Assembly (NCBI GenBank): GCA_036897485.1
Contig: JAYMTF010000931.1
Location: 1 to 28,219, forward strand
Direction: 5' to 3'
DNA: 28,219 bases
Source: Pelargonium nanum
Lineage: Eukaryota; Streptophyta; Magnoliopsida; Geraniales; Geraniaceae
Shown here: piece after piece, positions 1-10,545 of the stretch
Position numbering within the stretch: the first letter of the stretch is position 1
Layout of the letters: each line of letters begins with the position of its first letter
Notes under the pieces: model-generated
What the model was told of the DNA's origin: nothing
Database searches by the model: none
What the model saw: only the letters and a program-made list of their open reading frames with translations
Translations under genes and position numbers: made by a program

Positions 1-1225
1 CCCTAATCGTCGATTTCCGATCGCTGACCGGCTTCGGGCCGCCGTTCATGAACCTTCGACAAGGGACGCTATGCTTTATGTTGGGAATCTCCCATCTCAC
101 ATGACTGCTGGTTGGTTGAAAGGTATCTTTGGTCGTCACGCCGAGGTCTCCTCCTGCTTCGTTTCGGCAAACCCTAATCAGCGAGGGCAAAATTACGGCT
201 TTGTCTCATTTCCACAGCGAAGCGAAGCAGATAGGGTCTGGGGGATTTTGAATGGTGTTGAGTTACTTCAACGTCGACTCCGAGTAGAATGGTCCTTCAG
301 ATCACGCTCCGGTGGTGGGAGCACATTATCGACAACCCTTGTCCAGAGATCGCCCCATCAAACATCCAAAACTCGCAATTCGGCAATTTTCAATCAGGCC
401 ACTGCAGCCAAAGCACAGATCAAGCCACGTCAGGAATCATGTCGATTACACAGAACTAGGAGTCTGCTGGATAAATTAAAATGGAGCATATTGGCCGTTT
501 CACGGGAGGCTTGGACGGTCGAGCAAATTAAGTCACATCTCGAGGCTGAGGGCTTACACGATATATCGGTTCTTTCCATTGCACCCAGAACTTTTGCTTT
601 GGTTTTTGGGGACTTTGATTCTATGGAGTCAATGCGGGTTGCCAATTGGACATGGCTCAATCAATGGTTTTCTTTCTTTTATGACTGGAAACATTTACAT
701 AAATTGGGTGGTAGGTTTCGTTGGATTTCCATATTGGGTCTTCGTTTTCAAGCTTGGAGCGAGGACTCAGTTATCAGTATATGTAAATCTTTGGGACGTG
801 TGATTCATATTCATCCCAATTTCACTCATGGAAGGGATCTTCGGAAGATACAAGTTTTGGTTCATACGGAGTCCATTCATGACATCCCCAAGTCTATGAG
901 TGTTCGTGTTGGGAAATCTGAGTTCTTTATAGTTATGACTGAATGTTCGGAGTCTGACGTGGATGTCATGCCCCCATCGGTCACTGATTCTCGGCAGGAG
1001 GATGACGCTGGGATTTCCACTCCGTCGAGCCCCGGGAGTGTCGAATCGAGGACAGTGAACCCGCAAGTATCTGGTAAAGAACCGGTTCAGCCCACAAACC
1101 GGAAATCATTTACAACTGAGCCGCTTAATTCTATTGTGGGCCCGCCGTATTTCAATGATCCAATTAAAGCCCATGCAGCTCTCATGCACACCAACCCTAC
1201 ACAACAGCGATCAGGCCTCCATTTA
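1..1225 (+). mobile_element. 5' fragment of an L1-like (BNR-type) LINE retrotransposon
   Basis: A GC-richer block begins at the window edge and carries the ORF1 described separately. Near 1220-1230 composition changes abruptly to AT-rich DNA, and no reverse transcriptase or endonuclease (ORF2) reading frame follows. The element is therefore cut on its 3' side and may continue to the left of the window. Plant L1 lineages of the BNR type are known to encode an RRM in ORF1, which fits. Most LINE copies are truncated at the 5' end, so keeping the 5' part and losing the 3' part points to later deletion or rearrangement. The right boundary is only approximate; I saw no poly-A tail or target-site duplication. 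Confidence 0.65.
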
Positions 1226-1303
1226 GAATTATTCAATTTTATATTTAATTGCTATTGCTTTGATCCAAACTATTTGATATATTCAAAATATGGTTTATTT
1301 TAA
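71..1303 (+). CDS. LINE ORF1-like protein with RRM and DUF4283-like region
   Basis: This 410-residue reading frame opens with an RNA-recognition motif at about residues 1-78. RNP2 reads LYVGNL (2-7) and RNP1 reads NYGFVSF (41-47). A basic Ser/Arg-rich spacer follows. A region near 135-290 resembles DUF4283 of plant retroelement gag-like proteins (W-to-W core with FxxFYDWKH around 200-208 and a GRFRW segment), then comes an acidic Ser/Pro-rich tail. In LINEs, ORF1 proteins bind the element RNA and form the ribonucleoprotein needed for retrotransposition. The last ~35 residues are AT-rich and hydrophobic and probably read through the element break into flanking DNA. No zinc knuckle is visible. 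The frame is intact over the conserved part, so the copy is young or maintained. A domesticated host gene is possible but unproven. Confidence 0.6.
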   Translation: MLYVGNLPSHMTAGWLKGIFGRHAEVSSCFVSANPNQRGQNYGFVSFPQRSEADRVWGILNGVELLQRRLRVEWSFRSRSGGGSTLSTTLVQRSPHQTSKTRNSAIFNQATAAKAQIKPRQESCRLHRTRSLLDKLKWSILAVSREAWTVEQIKSHLEAEGLHDISVLSIAPRTFALVFGDFDSMESMRVANWTWLNQWFSFFYDWKHLHKLGGRFRWISILGLRFQAWSEDSVISICKSLGRVIHIHPNFTHGRDLRKIQVLVHTESIHDIPKSMSVRVGKSEFFIVMTECSESDVDVMPPSVTDSRQEDDAGISTPSSPGSVESRTVNPQVSGKEPVQPTNRKSFTTEPLNSIVGPPYFNDPIKAHAALMHTNPTQQRSGLHLELFNFIFNCYCFDPNYLIYSKYGLF

Positions 1304-3035
1304 TTTCTTTTGTTGCTTTTTAAATTAATAAATATGCTATATAGGTAGACTATGCATGGCAAATTTAAATTGAATTCACATATATGTTATGCAGTTTATT
1401 CACGGTCATTATAGTTTTTCCTTTTCCTTCTCCAAATTTCGCGTTAAATTTTTGTTTGTTCTTCCACTGTACAGATTAAACTTCTAAATAAATATATTAG
1501 ATTAGTTCATACTTCTAACCATATTCATCTATCAACAATGAAAATAGTTCACCAACCATATATCGCCAAATAAGTAAAAGAGAAGAAATAACATATACTA
1601 TAACATCTATGGTTCACAATGTTGGTCCCAGTACTAGGACATGTAAAAAGCTTTGCTTAAAAAAAAGACATGTAAAAAGCTAACTTTTATACCCCAGTCC
1701 TTTTGATTTTTAACAAGTTATATATATATATTAAATAAAAGCGTTTACAGTTAACGATTTGGACAGATTGTGATCGTGTCTGGATTTGAAGATGGTACTT
1801 AAATACCCTCTGCAAAACCCTAGATAGATTAAACAAGAGGAAGATGAAAGTAAAAAGCCCCGCCTTGACTATTTGGTTTTGGAAATTTGTGGAGAAGGCG
1901 TTGTACTTGTTGGTATTTGCTACTAGGGACACTTGCTATATATGTTTTCTATTTCAGCCCTTCTGTCCAAAGCATCTTCCGATTGCTCGGAAAGACGGAG
2001 ATGGGCTTATCACGGGCCCAATATGGTTCATAGTTCTTCATTTAGCCCTTTATAGTTAGCAGGCTGCTCAATAATTTGGCCTGCTATATTACAGGGTAGT
2101 TTCGTATTTTCCAATACCCAGCCCAAAACTAAGCTGTGGCTCAATCTGAATTTTGTTCTATTTATAAATAATAATAAAATGAGTTTAATATTGACCTTCT
2201 GGTACTATTTTTTAAAAATATTTGTTTTATCAGTTGAGCTACACAATTGGAGAAACTCTTCCCTTGACTCGAACTCATTCAAAGTACTTAACTGTTTGCC
2301 AAACTAGCCTTTATACCTTCAGGTTCTATCATCTATAGAATAAACACATATTTAGCATATATAGCATGATCTTGCTCTTTTTCTGGTTGCATCATTACAA
2401 CCATCTCCTTTCATTTGATCCATTTGCACACACTTTATTCTTATTTATGTCTTATTATTGACTAGTTTGTAAATGTATGTTTATAACGGATAGATTGTTT
2501 ATTTTTCATATTTTTTTTTAAATCGTATTTTAGTAGTTATATTAGTTTCATAGTTTATTTTTACTCACTTTGTGAATGTTTGAAAGTTATATTTTGTCTT
2601 CTCTCGTTAGAAGTTTTGTTTTGTGGTAGACTCTTATGTGTTTCAAATAATAGAAGCCGTGAAAATTGAATGGAGATAACAATTTCTTGGGCTTGATTGT
2701 GAGTAATAGTTTAAGTCTTGTCAAACGATTTGCCGATTTAGATTTCTTGTTTTGATAATAGGTTTACGTATTAAGTGACTTATGTTTCAATTAAGTAGTT
2801 GATTGTCATATTTGAAATGAAGTAGTTTGAGTTGCAGCATAAAAGAGATCATGAATAAAAATATATTCTCACTAATTTTTAAACAAAACCGTACATAAAT
2901 TCATTTGAGAGTTGAGGGGTATCACTAGTCTCCCTTTTATTTTATGTCATTACAATCACATCAACAATCCGATCTCTTAAACCATGGTTGAGAATGAGAT
3001 GGGCTTAACATAAATTCTACCAGCAACATAGATTC
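1304..3035. other. AT-rich intergenic stretch with no convincing gene
   Basis: This stretch separates the LINE fragment from the 3' end of the glucanase gene. Reading frames are short and resemble no family I know. It holds a telo-box-like AAACCCTAG at 1815-1823 and site II-like GGGCCCA/ATGGGCT motifs at 2001-2020 (see findings). The part next to 3036 probably contains the glucanase 3' UTR and polyadenylation region. Confidence 0.6.
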
Positions 3036-4153
3036 TCAAACAGAGAAGTTAACAGGGTAGACCTCTGATTTGTCCGGATAAAACAACCCCCAGTTCTGCT
3101 CAACACCACCAGGCTTCAGGTTCTCATTGAACATAGCAAATATGTACGCATCTATTCCCTTTCCCGGCTTCTTTGGCGTCCCAGCACCCGATTTCACATG
3201 CGAAATCAAGTTGTTATTATACAATCTTGCATTACCAATTGTCTCTACTAATGATCCTTCTCCTCCTCCACCTGATGGCCATCCACTCTCACTCACAACA
3301 ATCTCTACACTTCCTGCCCCTACCTTCTCTAGTGCCCAATAAGCACCATCAATTTTAGCATCAAGCAAATTGGCATATCCTAGAGACTTGTCCCAAAAAA
3401 GCACATTCTTGGAGTTGAGCAATGCATAGTCCACATTGATATCGTTTTGGTTAGCGACGTACGCGAAGTACGGGTAGATATTGCAGAGAAGAGGGTACTT
3501 GTTTTCCTCCAAGAACTGAGCTATAGGTACAATGTAAGGAGCTGCATTGGGGCTCCATTGTGCCGCGGAAGGAGGGAAAGAGTTGGACAGGACACTTTCT
3601 TGCACTGCTGTGGACACTGCAATGAAGAGATTGGCAGCTAAGAGTGCATTTCTGATGTTTTTCATGGCTGGGAGCACAAATTGTGCCACGGGCGGGTTCA
3701 GGATCACCTCGTTACCAAGGGAAATGCACCGGAATTTGACGCTGGATGCGTAAGGCTGGACATTGGTTTGCACCCAGGTTGTGGCTAGGGATGTGTCACT
3801 GGCTAGGCCTTGGAGATCTTCGTTTCGGACTCCGAGTATAAGCTTTATTCCTGTCCCTTGCAGTGCCTGTAAGGCTCCAGTGTTCGGCTCAAAAAGACGG
3901 ACTCCTTGAATGCTCTTGGACTTCAACATGGCTACGACTTGGTGCGGGGGTGGAAGGTTCTCTCCCAGCATGCCATAGTTCACACCAATGAGTCCAGCTC
4001 CTACATTGCACCAATGCAGTATAAATTTGTGAGCTTAAATTTATATATATTATAGTCACATATAATGAAACAAAATGTACCAGCAATAGCAAAGCTTTGG
4101 AATTTAGAGAGAAGAAGCAGGACAACAATTACACAGCACAAGTGGTGAGCCAT
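3036..4153 (-). CDS. Glucan endo-1,3-beta-glucosidase (GH17, PR-2-like), secreted
   Basis: Two exons: 4153-4081 and 4000-3036. The 80-bp GT-AG intron (4080-4001, ending TGCAATGTAG) is joined in phase 1, giving 345 residues. It hydrolyses internal beta-1,3-glucan bonds (callose, fungal or oomycete wall glucans) in the apoplast. Exon 1 is almost entirely the signal peptide (residues 1-24, hydrophobic VIVVLLLL core). Exon 2 starts just before the mature N-terminus (GLIGVNYG). Catalytic residues are visible: the acid/base Glu at about 122 in GNEV and the nucleophile Glu at about 262 in the GH17 signature VVSESGWPS. The conserved end (FNENLKPGG, NWGLFYPD) is intact. There is no X8/CBM43 domain, GPI-anchor signal or vacuolar C-terminal extension, so extracellular release is expected, as for acidic PR-2 enzymes. 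The GTG at 3983 lies inside the exon and is not a start. Induction by defence cues is family knowledge only. Confidence 0.93.
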
Positions 4154-4228
4154 ATTGGAGAATTGATGAATTGTAGAGAGTTGGTCTGTTTTTTTCAATG
4201 GCAAAAATGAAATGAGAGATGGGTTGTT

Positions 4229-4235
4229 CTTATAG
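4229..4235 (-). promoter_or_regulatory. Candidate TATA box of the glucanase gene
   Basis: Reads TATAAGA on the minus strand, about 76-82 nt upstream of the ATG at 4153. That leaves room for a normal 40-50 nt leader. It is assigned by position and motif only. Confidence 0.45.
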
Positions 4236-6127
4236 ATGAGAAAGCTTGCAATTTCCTCTTAGCCAATGAAGAAACCAAACCATCTATGGACTATGATCTA
4301 TCACATGTTCTGTAATGAGTTTTGCTGGTTAGGCACTTGAGTTACTATACTAGTAGTATCAATTTTGGTAGAAAGGAGAGTATAATCAATGAACAAGCCC
4401 ATCAAAATTGGCATTTCCGTGCAAATAAAAAACTGCATTTGTGCTGTTGAGGTAGAGCTGAATGAATTGGAGATTTTCTTTTGTGGCTGAGAAAATCTTG
4501 AATATATGGTTTTGGAAGAATTATAATATCTCATCACATGAAGATTTGGATTTCATTGGTGAGCTATTTTCCTGATTTGACATGACCAATCATATTGGTA
4601 TTTCAAGCTAGTGGCTTCACAATTGTTCATTTGCTGAAACATGGACACTGGAAGCTTTTGCTCTACCATGGCATAAATCAAGATTTGTACCCAATACTTC
4701 CATTCCTGGCGACCATGCCAGTGGCATTGCTGAAGGCATGGTCTAGCCGGATTGTATCGGGGTCTGCTAAAAGTAGACCAACCCAAAAGACTAGTGCGAC
4801 AAATTGGATTTGGCAAAACCCAAGAACCACAAGAAGTTTTTTTTTGGGAGTAAACCATTGGTTTAATCAAGTTCAGGACTTAGTCACAGTTAAGAGAGCT
4901 CTTTCCACAATCTCAACATGCGTTGCCAATTGAGTCACAATCGAGTTAAGCCGAACTACATACAATACTATGTACTGTTTTGTTGGTTTGTTTGTTTATC
5001 GGGTTTTTTTTACTGCTTACTTCGTCTTGTTCATTATTTATTTGGTTGCAAGCCTTGCCTTAATTTGCACAAAACTTGTTGGATTCTAAGAACTGTACCA
5101 CAGCTAGGTATCATAACAGGAGCTGTTATGAGCTGAAAAAATAGTTTTGGAAGAAACGTAGGATTCAGCTAACTCTGTCAGGAAGAGACAGGAGTGCTCT
5201 CTGGTATGATCAAGATGGCATTTTCTGGTGCAGTTTTGATCTGTATTCCTAACTTCCAATTGCTCTGCAACAGAAGAGTGTGAACTTATGATGTTCTTGT
5301 GAAGCCAATTGGTTGCCAAAAAAAAGTATATTGGTGACTAGCTGTGAATGGCAAGCCTAGATATATATGGTTGATGTTCTTGGCACCAACATGTTGCCCT
5401 CCCAAATTGATTGGAAAAAAATAGTAATGAGCATTCAAAGAACTCAATTTAGGTAGATAAAGAAAGTGAAAAAATGAAGTGTTGAAACTGAAAATAAGAC
5501 AAAAACAGGACTAGAAGCATATCCGTTGCTGCTGAGGTGATTGAAGTGTTGTCTTTCCTTTCTGGTGACCAACAGAGATGGCAATGAACAAACAGTTTTG
5601 CATGCAGAATTGGGCATTTATGATATGAACTTCACTCTTCTTTTACCCTTTTCTTTCACTTGCTTTTCGAATATTGGATCATCATTTCATGGCATTACAT
5701 TTATTGCACTTAACTGTATTTACTTCTTTTTTTCATTTAATGGCAATAACTCTTGAAACTAATAACAAAATTGTACAGCCAAACTCACAGTTTTTGACAT
5801 TTAACAACATTCAAGACATTGTCTCTGATGTGTCCTCTTCACCTTTCATCACCATGCGTTTTTAAAAGGGCAAATAATGTTGTTTTAGCTTACTCAGCCA
5901 CCCTATAAATTTATAAGCTACTTATAATTAATTAAAAGAACACATGACTAAAAGAAAATAAACAGAAGGAAGTCACATGAGCTAGAGTTAAAAGGGTCAA
6001 GCAAAAATATTAAGAAACAAAAAGAGCTACATTAATTAACATAAGAACTCAAGTTTCTAATTCTGAATCCTAAAACCATAATTTTCACCAACACCAAACC
6101 CAAAAGAAAAAAAGAAGAAGAAATTGA
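4236..6127. other. Intergenic region between glucanase promoter and Dof 3' end
   Basis: About 1.9 kb. The frames present (for example near 4553-4933) have no recognisable family, low-complexity composition and no splice-consistent partners. The part nearest 4240 is the likely glucanase promoter. The part just before 6128 is A-rich and probably includes the Dof 3' UTR. I saw no tRNA, miRNA or transposon ends here. Confidence 0.55.
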
Positions 6128-6856
6128 TCATTTGAGACCATTTCCAATTCCAGGAGTGGAGATAGCAAGATCAGGCCATGAAAAGCAGTCTCCTCCAACA
6201 AACCCACTTTCTCCATTTTCAAACTGCCACGTGTTGCCCATCACATTCCCGCCGTTGGCGCCGCCGCCATTTGCAGCGGCGACGCAACCATCTCCGACGC
6301 CCGGGAACGGCCAAACACCCCTCCCGAGCCCAAAGCCCATATCTTCAACGCCAGCTCCGAGCCCAAGCCCAAACCCACTCAGCGCAAGAAACCCAGGACC
6401 CTGAGTGTTGAGCAGAGACGTAAAGCTCCCGCAGAGGCCCATCCCGGCCTTCAGGTCGCCGCCGCCGCCGAACTGCACGCCGGAGCATTGGTTGGTGGAG
6501 AGAGGAAGCAGGACGGGGGTGGCGGGAAGAGGGTGGTGATGGTAATCTTGAGAAGAGGAGGTGGTGGTGGCAGAGGACGAGTTGGTGAGGAGGTGGTGGT
6601 GGGTGGTGCGCGAGCGCTTGGCGTTCTTGCGGCTGCCGCCGCCGACGGGGATGTCCCGGAGAGCCCCGCCGTGAGTCCAGTAGCGGCGACAGGACTTGCA
6701 GAAGTGGCGGGGCTGGGAGAAGTTGTAGTTGTTGTAGTAACAAAACTTAGTGTTAGTAGAGTCGCAGCGCGGGCAGGGCAGGTGCTCTTGCTCCGGCGGC
6801 GGAGCTCCGGGGTTGGCTTTGCTCGGCCGGCGACTCTCCCCTGAATCCGAAGGCAT
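6128..6856 (-). CDS. Dof zinc-finger transcription factor (Dof5.8/Dof3.5-like)
   Basis: Intronless 242-residue protein. The start is the ATG at 6856; an in-frame TTG nine bases upstream is not a credible plant start. The plant-specific Dof domain spans about residues 26-78, with the CX2CX21CX2C zinc ligands at Cys28, Cys31, Cys53 and Cys56, then [18 protein letters not shown] and a basic NAKRSR stretch that can serve as nuclear-localisation signal. Dof proteins bind AAAG cores in promoters. Downstream are His- and Ser-rich segments (85-110) and a long Gly-rich region (about 125-215) with [12 protein letters not shown] runs, ending [12 protein letters not shown]. The THGG and RDIPVGG wording resembles the Dof5.8/Dof3.5 group, but I cannot fix the orthologue. 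The CDS is far more GC-rich than its surroundings, mainly through Gly and Pro codons. The target genes are unknown. Confidence 0.95.
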   Translation of the reverse strand: MPSDSGESRRPSKANPGAPPPEQEHLPCPRCDSTNTKFCYYNNYNFSQPRHFCKSCRRYWTHGGALRDIPVGGGSRKNAKRSRTTHHHLLTNSSSATTTSSSQDYHHHPLPATPVLLPLSTNQCSGVQFGGGGDLKAGMGLCGSFTSLLNTQGPGFLALSGFGLGLGAGVEDMGFGLGRGVWPFPGVGDGCVAAANGGGANGGNVMGNTWQFENGESGFVGGDCFSWPDLAISTPGIGNGLK

Positions 6857-7110
6857 TTGGCTCAACTAATAATCACAAATCACAATAGGTGGCTTAAAAA
6901 GTTTGGATTTTTATGGTACGAAATGGCAGTGAAAGAAGATATTCAAAGAAGGAATGTGAAATTGGAGTGTTGGGTTGTGAGGAAAGCGAAGAGGGTGAGG
7001 GGGGTTTTAAGGAGAGAGAGAGATGGATAAACCGAGGCAGAGCAGAGAAGAGAAGGGAAGGAGAAGCAGAGCAGCTTTTGCAGAGTGTATCTGTTATTTG
7101 GGACATATAA
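6857..7110 (-). promoter_or_regulatory. Dof 5' leader and proximal promoter (pyrimidine-rich, candidate TATA)
   Basis: On the minus strand a TTATATG motif (7104-7110) lies about 250 nt upstream of the Dof ATG. It is followed by a long CT-rich stretch (about 6960-7080, including a (CT)n run at 7014-7022), typical of plant 5' leaders. Some of this DNA is likely transcribed 5' UTR. The exact transcription start cannot be read from sequence. Just upstream, three ACACT units repeat at about 7200-7217. Confidence 0.35.
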
Positions 7111-7683
7111 CAGTCGGCTCTGTTTCGGCTAGCCAACCAACCAGGCTGCGAATCACTGTAGCAGGCCCAGCCCACTCCAGGCGGCTCCTCCTACATAGCT
7201 ACACTACACTACACTACTGTGCAAACATTTATTCCTTCTATTTTTTAATATATTATCTTCCAATGAATCTATCTTCCATTAACTCCATTAAAATAATACG
7301 GCAGTGAAATGGTGGGGTAAGGTTGGCGACTTTAGTGCGTATGTTGGATAATACTACTAAGAAAGTGTTTTTTATTAAAATAATTCATTTGTGTATATAT
7401 ATATAATTATTTAGTGTATGGTATGTGTTGGTGAGAATGGATGTGATGGAGGAACTGCATGTTCCAATAATTCAAAGGCAAAATTATCACTCATCAATAG
7501 TCAAGCCAGGCGGGTCCCACAACAGACAACATTTTCAGCTTAGATTGGAAATAAAATTTCCCAATATCACATGTGAAACAAATCCAACGAAAACCTTCCA
7601 GAATTGTTGCTGCTCACTCACTGTAACGTCTCTTTCGTCAAAAATTAAATCGAACCGATTAAATCTTATCTAAGTAGGCCGGC

Positions 7684-7719
7684 TGGGTTTGGGTCTGGGT
7701 CTGGGTCTGGGTCTGGGCT
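7684..7719. repeat. (TGGGTC)n hexanucleotide microsatellite
   Basis: Six tandem hexamers: TGGGTT, then four TGGGTC, then TGGGCT. It lies in non-coding DNA upstream of the Dof gene. The end units are degenerate, so length polymorphism among individuals is likely. Confidence 0.85.
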
Positions 7720-10229
7720 TAGCCATAGAGGGTGTGTAGGTTTAGCCGATTAGCCAATTGCGATGGTGATGGCGACGGAGATGGTGAGTACCGACAGAAT
7801 CATGAATGTCGGACAGCGTGGGGGGCAATAATTGGGTCTTCCCTCTGATTTCGGACGCGTCATGTCCGCATCAGATTCCTCCTCCGTACTCTGTCTCTCA
7901 CCGGATTTTTCGCTCCACTGTAGCCATTACCAAACAAAACACTATTCAACCCCATCTTTCATATTCAAAAACATTTAACCGAGTTCGGATTCAAATTGTC
8001 AGCTGAACACGAACAAGCTCTATCGAGATCATATATATGACGGTGGGCCATGGCGGTGTCGGTAAAATTAAGGTGGAGGAGGAGAGCAGAGGCACGCGAG
8101 GCCTGAAATGTGTGGCACAGGCATCATGGGTCGCTATCAGCTTATTACTACACTGTGTCTCTCTCATGGGAAGTACTGTGGAGATGGAGAGGAAAGAAGG
8201 TGAGTCATCTGAAGGGTAGCCTCGAGAGGGCCCCAAAAAAGGCTGGTACTTACTGGGAGTGTTATGCGAAAACAGAGTACAGAGAGAGACACAGTACTGC
8301 GACTGTGTATATTCGGACTCCTTTTTAGGCTTTAGCTCGTAACCAACTGACAAGCTAATACTATTCATATTATACGCTTTTTTTGTTCACATATCAACTT
8401 CGCGAGCGACCCCTTGTGTTTCACTTTCTTTCTGGACTTTTCTTAAGCGAATATGATTCCCAACATGCCATTGCCATTGCCATAGCCATATACATACATT
8501 ATCAAACACCTAACTACTGTTGATATATAATTATTTGATATTTTGATGCATTGCAATGCATGAGGTTTTAATTTCAACCGCAGTTATTTTTGTTTGTAAA
8601 GGTAAAATTGTTTTTGTGATTTTCCAAATACAAAATTCATTTTTTATTGAAGAAAAAGGGACATTAGAGTACATTTTACATAGTATACATATTGTATATT
8701 GATACATTTAAAAATGACTTGAACACAAGATCCTATGTCAGGAATCAAATTGATGCTACCCAAAAGATATTAATTAGTTGGGCTATAAGGTAACACATGG
8801 CGTTTGAACGTCACGTCATTACAAAAATAAGTTACAAGTGAGTCACAAGTCGACTCACAAATAGAACGTCCGACTTCAAATCTCCGTAAATGAAGCCCGA
8901 ATCAAATGTAGTGAATTTAACGAGAGCTTGCGGATAGAGCACACGTGTACCGCGATTTCCTTGTATATATCTCACATTTCCGCCAAGACTCCCGAGTCCC
9001 GAATAAAGTTTCATGCATTCATCTCAAATGTCTTGCTTCATGTCATCTAACAGCATACCTCTCCAACGTACCTGACAAACTACTTGCTCTCTAACAATTT
9101 TGTCAATAATTTTATTACAATAACACATAACATAGCCAAGACTCTTTAAAATCGTTATCTACAAGCTACTATTCAATGCGGTCGCTAATAATAGTATAAA
9201 TTTCAATGAGTGCATAAAATGAAAAAGCAATGGCATTGCTTGCATGCATGCATATATGGTAGCAGAAGCATATCCAAGTGAATGCAAATCAATAATTGAA
9301 AGAATATTAAATACTTATATAAAATGCAATAATTCAATGTGGTACGAACCAGGCAAGGCATTGATTAAATTCGTGCGGATTGATAGAGTCCAGCACGCTC
9401 CAATCCCATCCCATCATCATCACGCATCCATTAGTACTATAATTTTTTCGTGCTCTCTTATTGGAATTATATTGAGCTACCATATAATTATTACAACTCC
9501 AATCAATTTCACACTACAGTATATATTACTTTTGTTCCAACATTATGGCTTGTGACGAGGTTCAAATCAAACCACAAACATACGTCCACATGATCTTTTG
9601 AAATTTTACCAAATTCAGCCAATTCTAAGTATGCTAGATATAGGCTTTAACCAAAATAGGTTGAGATTTGATTTCAACTATGCGAACGATGAGTTCCAAC
9701 CATATTTTTAATTTGAATGGACGCTTAAAGGCAGTATAGAAATTTGTTTTTGTTAAGTTACGTGACATAAAAAATTGTTGGATAATAATACGGAGTATGA
9801 ATTTTTTTCTTCTTTTTTGTGTTTCCAAGATGATGGCCAAAATTGGGTTGCAATAGAACCAAATCAAACATAGATTTTGTCTAACCTCTGGCTCCAATTA
9901 GGCTCAATTACTCATTAATTTTTTTATATTATAAATTTAGCATAAATGAATGTTTTCTCTTCGTTCATTCATATGTATCTAAACAATACATAAATAGTGT
10001 GTATGTACACACTTATCATGTTTGTATTTTTTAAATCTCTTAATTGGAAAATGACGAAAGAATCAACTTGCGAGCTTATTAAGTATAAAAATAATAGTCA
10101 GACTCATTTATTAAATAAGCTTAAACTTAGACTCGAACTCGATTATAATATGTATGAATCGAATATTTAACGATGCAAGCTCGTGCAACTCGTTTACACA
10201 TTGGATCCTACCGCTCCTCTCGCCCCTCA
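7720..10229. other. Gene-poor intergenic region
   Basis: About 2.5 kb with no frame that resembles a known protein. The longest minus-strand frame (7991-8368, 125 codons) is compositionally ordinary and has no motif. Small features include repeated GCCATT/GCCATA units near 8467-8490 and overlapping RY-type CATGCA motifs at 9241-9252. This may be transposon-derived DNA too decayed to name. Confidence 0.5.
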
Positions 10230-10238
10230 ATTATAAAA

Positions 10239-10536
10239 AGGTTTAATACCCTGGTGACCCCCCACCTATTGAAAACTCACCAACTAGGTCTTCAACTTAA
10301 AAATAAGCCACAACGCTCTCCGTCTATGTAAGGGAGGCTATTCAAATATTTTAAAATGCCACATCAACGACACGTTACCCAAATTAAAATGTCACATTGG
10401 TGCCATGTCACCCAACTAATGGTGGGACCTGTATGACCTATTTTCCGTTAAGTTGGGGACTGCTGTGATTTTTTTTTTTGTTGGGGACCTGGTTAGTGAG
10501 TTTCTAATAGGTGGGGGTCACCAGAGTATTAAATCC
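10239..10536. mobile_element. 298-bp non-autonomous MULE-like TIR element (MITE)
   Basis: The left end (10239-~10320) and the reverse complement of the right end (~10457-10536) align over about 80 bp. Both carry TTTAATAC-C/T-CTGGTGACCCCC and later AACTCAC-AAC-AGGTC. The element is flanked by a perfect 9-bp direct repeat ATTATAAAA (10230-10238 and 10537-10545). Terminal inverted repeats with a 9-bp target duplication are the hallmark of Mutator-like elements. At 298 bp it encodes nothing and would depend on a transposase supplied elsewhere. The inverted arms could form a hairpin if transcribed. Superfamily assignment rests on target-duplication length alone. Confidence 0.85.
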
Positions 10537-10545
10537 ATTATAAAA

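Noticed and set aside
1844-2059. 71-codon plus-strand frame behind a telo-box-like leader
   Set aside because: No family resemblance, odd hydrophobic composition, and the only GT-AG pair inside would define an intron of about 50 bp, too short for plants. Kept only as a finding about the promoter-like motifs.
2230-2300. tRNA-like A-box and B-box words, suggesting a SINE
   Set aside because: The two boxes occur in the wrong order for a tRNA-derived promoter on either strand, and there is no poly-A tail or target duplication.
4553-4933. Overlapping ~105-112 codon frames on both strands
   Set aside because: No motif, no matching splice partners, and no recognised family; probably chance frames.
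6132-6844. Several long frames antisense or frame-shifted to the Dof gene
   Set aside because: They are shadows of the GC-rich Dof coding sequence, with Arg/Pro/Gly low-complexity composition.
7991-8368. 125-codon minus-strand frame
   Set aside because: No conserved motif, no signal peptide or domain, and no splice continuation; not supported as a gene.
9241-9252. Overlapping CATGCA (RY) motifs as possible B3 binding site
   Set aside because: RY elements are bound by the ABI3/FUS3/LEC2 class, not known for REM proteins, and no promoter is near; a short palindromic repeat is an adequate explanation.
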